Shown here in pieces: positions 59,644 to 64,000 of a stretch of 64,000 nt of DNA. This DNA comes from Malassezia japonica. Taxonomy: Eukaryota; Basidiomycota; Malasseziomycetes; Malasseziales; Malasseziaceae. Position numbers and translations under genes: made by a program. Every line of letters starts with the position of its first letter. The stretch's first letter is position 1. The notes under the pieces were generated by a model that saw nothing but the letters and a program-made list of their open reading frames with translations, did no database searches and had not been told where the DNA came from. Location: positions 124,001 through 188,000 of the forward strand of contig NC_083375.1 in the NCBI RefSeq assembly GCF_029542785.1, given 5' to 3'.

Positions 59644-61928
59644 CTACTTGCGCTTCGACAACTTTGGATTCGACGTCCGGCTCGCCTTCTTGTTCGCACC
59701 GACACGGCTGCCGCGCTCGCGCTGGCGGGAGGACGCCGCGACCTCGCTCAGCGCCGCCTTCTTGCCGCGGTTCTTGTTCTTGACATTGGCATGCGTGTAG
59801 TAGTTTTCCGCCTTGCGCTTGGACGTGGTCATGCGCTTCTCCTTGGCCGGCCGCTCTTCCTCGCTCTCGCTCTCCGGCAGAGGGGCCTGCTTATCGCCGC
59901 TAAAGACGTCCTCCCAGGCCAGGTTCTCGAACTCGTCGTCGTCGCTCTCGTCCTCTTGGTCGTCCTCTTCCTCGTCATTGTCGTCCTCCTCTTGGAGCAC
60001 TTCCTCCTCCTCGGGCTCCGCGTCCTCGTCCTTGGCAAAGTCTTCCGGCCGGCCGCCGTCGCGGTCCTCGGCGGTAAACTTGGTCGCGACGGGGATCTGC
60101 TGGATCGGCTGGTCAACGCCACGCACGCGCTTCTCCACGTCGCTCGCCTTGGACGGCGGCAGGGGCGGCGGGACAAAGAAGGGAATCTTGCCGCGGATCC
60201 AGTCGTTCAGCACCATCTTGGCGACCGTGTCGAGGTCCGGCTCGCCGCCGCGGTGCAGCTTGCCCATACGCGAGCAGAGCTGCGTAAGGAAGTCTTCCGC
60301 GTCGCGCCACGCCTCGAGGTTGTAGGTGCGCTTGATATACTCGGGCTTGACGCGGCTCAGCAGCGCGGCAATGTGCTCGGACGGCGTCTCGAGGTTCTCG
60401 ACACGCACGACACCCTTGAGCACCGTACCCGTCTCGGAGTCGTGCGCGCTCACCGGGACAATGCCGGGGCAGTCGATGAGGTAGATGCGGCGCATCAGCG
60501 AGATGTACTGCCACACCTTGGTCTCGCCCGGGATCGGCGCGACGTTGCACACCTTTTTCTTCTTGAGCGTGTTGATAATCGAGCTCTTGCCGACGTTGGG
60601 GTAGCCCACGAACCCGATACTGATCTGCTTCTTGTCCGAGTGCAGCATGCTAAACTGGCGCAGGAGCTGGATCAGGCTGCCCTTGCCAAAGCTGTGGTTG
60701 ATCGACGCGTGAAAAGCGAGCGTCGGGAACTCGCGCGAAAGGATCTTGATCCAGCGTGCCTAGAGTGTTAGTATGTTCACACAAGAGGGGATGTTCGCCA
60801 GCGAGCGACGCCCCGCAAACACTGCAAGCAGAATCGCGCGGCGCCGGCCCACGACGTCGCATACAGGTCGTTCTCCCCACTCCGGTCCTCAATGGCGGGA
60901 GAGGATGACGGAGGGGTGGCAAGCCACGAAGAGACCGGGTCCTGCATGCGTTACTCTTCCACATTCGTAACAGTGTATGCACCACGGGACACGAGGGTGT
61001 CGGCAGCACCACTTGACATGAATTGTGGGTCTGACAGGGGGGAAGGGGGGTTGGTACTTACAGTTACCCAGGTCGGCACGAGATCGACCTTGTTCAAAAT
61101 ATACACGAGATGCTTGTGTGGCGTTTCCTCACGGATATGGCGCTCGACGTTGCGGCAGCGCGTGCCCATCGGGTCGCGCGCATCGAGCACATGCAGAATG
61201 ACATCGGAACTGTCAATGACCTTGTACAGCTCGCCCCAGATACGGCGCGACTGGCCCTTGGAGTAGATCGGCTCGGAGCGGCCGCGCTGCACCGGGATCG
61301 AGTACAGCTCGTCGGGGTGCGAGATGTGGTCGGCGTCCGACGACCCCAGCGGGATCTCGCGGTCTTCCGGCACGAGCCCCTCGCCGGCGGCCTTGGCGGC
61401 GATGGCCGCCTGCTTCTCGTCCTCCTTCTCGCCGACGACACGCGACGTCTCGGCGAGGTCTGCAAACGAGCTCATGCCCATATCGAGGCGCGGGCGCTTG
61501 CGCTGTGCGCCCGGCCCAAACGTCTGCTGGAAGGGCTCGACGTCGGTGAGCGCAGGCCCTTTGCCACTCTTGGGGTCTTGGATGAGCGACATGGGCAGCT
61601 TGTTGCGGCGCATCACCATCGAGTACGGATCGTGCACCTTGTTGCCCAGTGCCGTCCGGAAGTGGTCCAGCGCGTCCTGCGCAATCACACGCGTATTCCC
61701 GAACCAGCGGCGGTCCGGCTGCACGCGGCCCGGCTTCGCCTCGGACGACTGGTACTCGGCCGCCTCGAGGATATTGCCCTGGCGATCGCGCTTCGCCTTT
61801 GTGGCCACGCCATGCTTCGTGAGAAGCTTGACGCGCTTCGCCGCCTTGGCATCGCGGTAAAAGTTTTCACCTTTCACCGCCTTGATGCCCGGCGTATGCG
61901 TATGCCCCGACTTCTTCTGCACGGCCAT
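59644..61928 (-). CDS. NOG2: Nucleolar GTPase Nog2 (Nug2/GNL2)
   Basis: 660 aa, exons 61928-61062 and 60759-59644, one 302-nt intron. Circularly permuted GTPase: G4 NKVD ([12 protein letters not shown]) comes before G1 GYPNVGKSS and G3 DCPGI. The junction [44 protein letters not shown] fits the family exactly. N-terminus [25 protein letters not shown] is typical. An acidic block ([24 protein letters not shown]) and basic tail follow. Nog2 gates pre-60S export with Mtr2-Arx1 exchange. The intron is fourteen times the usual size here; yeast NOG2 also has a snoRNA-bearing intron. Confidence 0.95.
60789..61028 (-). ncRNA. Candidate H/ACA snoRNA in the NOG2 intron
   Basis: Within the 302-nt intron a hairpin-hinge-hairpin can be drawn. 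Stem 1 pairs CCACAATTC (61028-61020) with GAATGTGG (60966-60959). An H-box-like AGAGTA follows at 60957-60952. Stem 2 pairs CGCATGCAGG (60950-60941) with CCTGTATGCG (60867-60858), ten base pairs with one G-U. An ACA occurs at 60794-60792, three bases from the proposed end, after a possible third stem. The position just behind stem 2 reads ACG, not ACA, so the 3' half is unresolved. In S. cerevisiae the NOG2 intron hosts the H/ACA RNA snR191, which makes homology plausible. I have not tested the pseudouridylation pockets. Confidence 0.45.
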
Positions 61929-61960
61929 CGAGGAGAAAAGAAAAAAGTCGGCTCCACACG

Positions 61961-61966
61961 CACGTG
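61961..61966. promoter_or_regulatory. CACGTG element
   Basis: CACGTG in the 55-bp divergent promoter between NOG2 (61928) and the coiled-coil gene (61984). Confidence 0.5.
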
Positions 61967-61983
61967 ACTCGACCCGCAACACC

Positions 61984-63156
61984 ATGTCGGCCGTGCCCAG
62001 TGTTGAGAACCCCCCCGCGCCGCCGCCGCGGAGCCGCGCGCGCCGTGCGCCGCGCGTGCCGAAGGACGAGAGCGCGGACGGGCAGGAAGAGAATGATGAG
62101 GCGGGAGACAAGGAGGACGTCGCGGCGCTGCACCGGACGCTCGCCGAGCGCGACGAGCGCATCGCCCAGCTCGAGGCGCAGCTCGAGAACGTCACCTCGT
62201 CGCGCGACGACATGGTCGAGCGCAGCACCGACTGGCTCTCGGAGCGTGAGGAGCTCCGCAGCCAGACGCAGGAGCTCACGGCCAAGGCCGACGCGGAACG
62301 CGAGCGTGCAGACGCCGCCGAAGAGCGCGTGCGCGAGCTGCGCAGGACGGCGGAAGAGAGCCGCCGTGCGATCATGCGCCTCTCGTCAAAGAAGCCGGAC
62401 ACACCGCGCGAGGAGACGGAGCGCCACACGCGCCGCGCAAGCGTCGCATCGACGCTCACGGGCCGTGCGCTCTCGAGCCTCTCGTTCGAGGACCACGACG
62501 AGAAGCCGCCGCTGCGTGGCCTGCGCCTGTCGAGCGGCAGCTCGGTAACGTCGCCGACGCCGCAGCAGGTCGAGACTATGCAGAAAGATGGCGCGCTGGA
62601 AGACGCCGCACCGATCAAGACGCCCGAGCCGCAGCAAGAAGGCTTTGAAGACGCAAAAGAGGAGCCGGCGGAAGAGGGCGAGGGCGCGGGCGGCAGTACG
62701 CTCACCGGCCTGTTTGGCAAGACATCGCTCCTGCGGCCGGCGTTTTTGATGCGCAAGCCCGCACCGGGCGAGGCCGCGCCAGAGGGCGAGGAGGGCGCGC
62801 CAGAGTCGATCAGCAAGGCGGATCTCGATAAGGCGCACGCCGACCTCGCCGAACTGCGCACGCAGTTCACCATGCTCCAGGACCAGCTCACCGAGTCAAA
62901 GGAGGCCGAGCAGGCGAGCGAGCAGCTGATCCGCTCGCTGCGCGAGTACATTGTGAACTCGCAAGGCGGCAACCTCGTCAAGGACGGCGAGCTCGATGGC
63001 GACGTCGGCGCACAGACCGTGGCAGAGAGCGTCGCACAGACCGAGGAGAGCGGCAAGGCGGGCGTGCTCGAAGACAAGCTCGCGGTGGACGAAAAGGCCG
63101 AGGCGGAAGAGGCGCAGGAGGACGCAGAAAAGGCCGAGGCCGAGACGACAGTGTAG
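61984..63156 (+). CDS. Uncharacterised coiled-coil protein
   Basis: 390 aa with no recognised family. Two coiled coils: residues about 45-135 (LHRTLAERDERIAQLEAQLENV ... ERVRELRRTAEESRRAIMRL) and 280-330 (DKAHADLAELRTQFTMLQDQLTESKEAEQASEQLIRSLREYI). The middle is Ser/Pro-rich with a short hydrophobic patch LTGLFGKTSLLRPAFLMRKP. The ends are acidic. It may be a cytoskeletal or vesicle tether protein; this is inference only. Start ATG 61984 in ACACCATGT; shares a 55-bp promoter with NOG2. Confidence 0.65.
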   Translation: MSAVPSVENPPAPPPRSRARRAPRVPKDESADGQEENDEAGDKEDVAALHRTLAERDERIAQLEAQLENVTSSRDDMVERSTDWLSEREELRSQTQELTAKADAERERADAAEERVRELRRTAEESRRAIMRLSSKKPDTPREETERHTRRASVASTLTGRALSSLSFEDHDEKPPLRGLRLSSGSSVTSPTPQQVETMQKDGALEDAAPIKTPEPQQEGFEDAKEEPAEEGEGAGGSTLTGLFGKTSLLRPAFLMRKPAPGEAAPEGEEGAPESISKADLDKAHADLAELRTQFTMLQDQLTESKEAEQASEQLIRSLREYIVNSQGGNLVKDGELDGDVGAQTVAESVAQTEESGKAGVLEDKLAVDEKAEAEEAQEDAEKAEAETTV

Positions 63157-63518
63157 CGACTTGTTGCTTGTATAGGTTCGCCCAGCGAATAATCATACCA
63201 TATCAGCTAGGGAGTGGGACGGCTGGGCTATGTGCTTGGTTGTGCTGCTTGGTCGTGGTGCTTGGTCGTGGTACGTGGCCGTGGTGCTTGGCCGTAGTGT
63301 TTGGTTGTGGTGCTTGCTCGTGGTGTTTGCTCGTGCACCTTGCTCGTGTACCTTGCTCATACAACCATTTCGTGCTATATACTCGTAGAGCCGGCTCGTA
63401 CAACTTGTCGTGCTACTTCTTCCCTGACAATCAACCCCCACCCCCCTGCCCCTCCTATCGTTACTCCGCACTGCCTCTTATCTCCGTCACACGGGCCTCC
63501 ACTCTAGACGTTGGGAGG
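63157..63518. other. Intergenic region with minisatellite
   Basis: 362 bp. The segment 63230-63365 is a degenerate tandem repeat. The rest is pyrimidine-rich toward the next gene (CCCCCACCCC, TCCGTCAC), probably its promoter. No coding frame is supported. Confidence 0.65.
63230..63365 (+). repeat. Degenerate minisatellite, unit near TGGTCGTGGTGCT
   Basis: About ten units of roughly 12-14 bp in the forms TGCTTGGTCGTGG, TGCTTGGCCGTAG, TGTTTGGTTGTGG and CTTGCTCGTG. Between a coiled-coil gene and a gamma-glutamyltransferase. Frames through it are open but give only low-complexity peptides, so I treat it as noncoding. Confidence 0.7.
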
Positions 63519-64000
63519 ATGGTGAGTAGCCTGCTGTATGCGCTGGTCCTGAGCGTCCTGGCGCTCGGCTCGTACCTGTATCCCACGCGGCATACACCGC
63601 ATGCACCGCATGGACCCAACAATGACGTGCCGATCTTTATGCGCGCGCCGTCGCAAGGCTACCCGCCGGCCTACCCCATGAACGGCACCCATGGCGCGGT
63701 GACGTGCGAAGTCGACGTGTGCTCGTTCGTCGGCACGTACCTGCTGGCCAAAGGCGGCTCGGCGACCGATGCGGTACGTATCCCTTTTCTCATCCAGGCG
63801 ACGGGCGCGTCGATCTGCGTCGGTGTCATGCATGCGTACCACTCTGGCATTGGCGGTGGCGGATTTGCGCTGGTCAAGACGAACCAGAGTGAGCCGATTA
63901 TGATCGACTACCGTGAAAAAGCGCCGCGGGGTGCGCACCAGGACATGTTTGTGGGCTTGCCGATCGAGGAAATGTACCATGGGTACGTCATGCGACTCAC
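63519..64000 (+). CDS. Gamma-glutamyltransferase, 5' part (cut by window end)
   Basis: Exon 1 63519-63773, exon 2 63798-63982; the intron between is 24 nt and in frame. A second intron starts at 63983 (GTACGT ... CTCAC) and leaves the window four bases before an expected 22-nt end. N-terminal signal anchor VSSLLYALVLSVLALGSYLY. Then GAVTCEVDVCSFVGTYLLAKGGSATDA-ATGASICVGVMHAYHSGIGGGGFALVK, the GGT hallmark (K-GG-A.DA, HSSGIGGGGF type), and IMIDYREKAPRGAHQDMF. GGT cleaves glutathione at the surface or vacuole. The catalytic Thr lies outside the window. Confidence 0.9.
   Translation, partial: MVSSLLYALVLSVLALGSYLYPTRHTPHAPHGPNNDVPIFMRAPSQGYPPAYPMNGTHGAVTCEVDVCSFVGTYLLAKGGSATDAVRIPFLIQATGASICVGVMHAYHSGIGGGGFALVKTNQSEPIMIDYREKAPRGAHQDMFVGLPIEEMYHGYVMRL

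Noticed and set aside
1..64000. tRNA, rRNA, CRISPR or mobile elements
   Set aside because: No cloverleaf with intact T-loop and anticodon arm, no rRNA core, no regular spaced repeats and no transposase, integrase or reverse transcriptase motif was seen by eye. A covariance-model scan was not possible.

Overview
The window looks like nuclear DNA of a compact, GC-rich fungus. Genes are packed on both strands, often less than 100 bp apart. I see no tRNA, rRNA, transposon or CRISPR array. The gene set (fungal Caf120/Skg3 protein, Cdc14-type SIN component, Gin4-type kinase, ERT1/AcuK regulator, Rxt3, complex I subunit) fits a dikaryotic fungus with complex I. GC content, compactness and splice signals suggest a basidiomycete yeast of the Malassezia type. 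That placement is inference; no species marker is visible.

The most striking property is intron size. I reconstructed 53 complete introns from protein-family continuity and frame. Twenty-seven are exactly 22 nt, most others 23-33 nt, and only three are 70 nt or longer. The usual form is GTACGT at the 5' end and CTAAC, CTGAC or CTCAC followed by GCAG or CCAG at the 3' end. Many genes become recognisable only after these are removed: FUR1 with seven introns and a 10-nt exon, NBS1 with three, ERT1 with a 21-nt exon, SmE, VPS25, FIS1, ISD11, RPT4, CHC1 and NDUFA5.

Layout. 1-3181 (-): Caf120/Skg3-like PH protein cut by the left edge. 3421-9768 (+): peroxisomal ABC transporter, nitronate monooxygenase, GDP-mannose transporter, SIN protein. 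9870-12946 (+): SmE, a small membrane protein, MAK11. 13045-18103: VPS25 and RXT3 diverge, then FUR1 and ISD11 diverge. 18158-25634 (-): Gin4-type kinase and ERT1. 25796-32778: ornithine decarboxylase, Sds3/Dep1-like Rpd3L subunit, NDUFA5, NOSIP, FIS1, SNX4. 32799-45413: clathrin heavy chain, RPT4, FAB1. 45448-49441 (-): PPR-like protein and a VHS-GAT adaptor. 49637-51956 (-): two diverged, AT-rich VHS paralogues. 52055-54481 (+): NBS1. 54518-61928: GRGG-repeat protein, coiled-coil protein, arginyl-tRNA synthetase, NOG2. 61984-64000 (+): coiled-coil protein and the start of a gamma-glutamyltransferase.

Themes. Membrane traffic and phosphoinositides are well represented (clathrin, VHS-GAT, VPS25, SNX4, FAB1). 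So are ribosome assembly (MAK11, NOG2), the Rpd3L deacetylase (RXT3, Sds3-like) and mitochondria (ISD11, FIS1, NDUFA5, PPR). These are housekeeping genes without operon logic, but many pairs share short bidirectional promoters, and eleven intergenic regions carry a CACGTG element. The accessory part is the tandem VHS array at 49.6-52.0 kb, with low GC, rapid divergence, extra introns and a duplicated promoter. The 302-nt NOG2 intron is the other outlier and may carry an H/ACA snoRNA.
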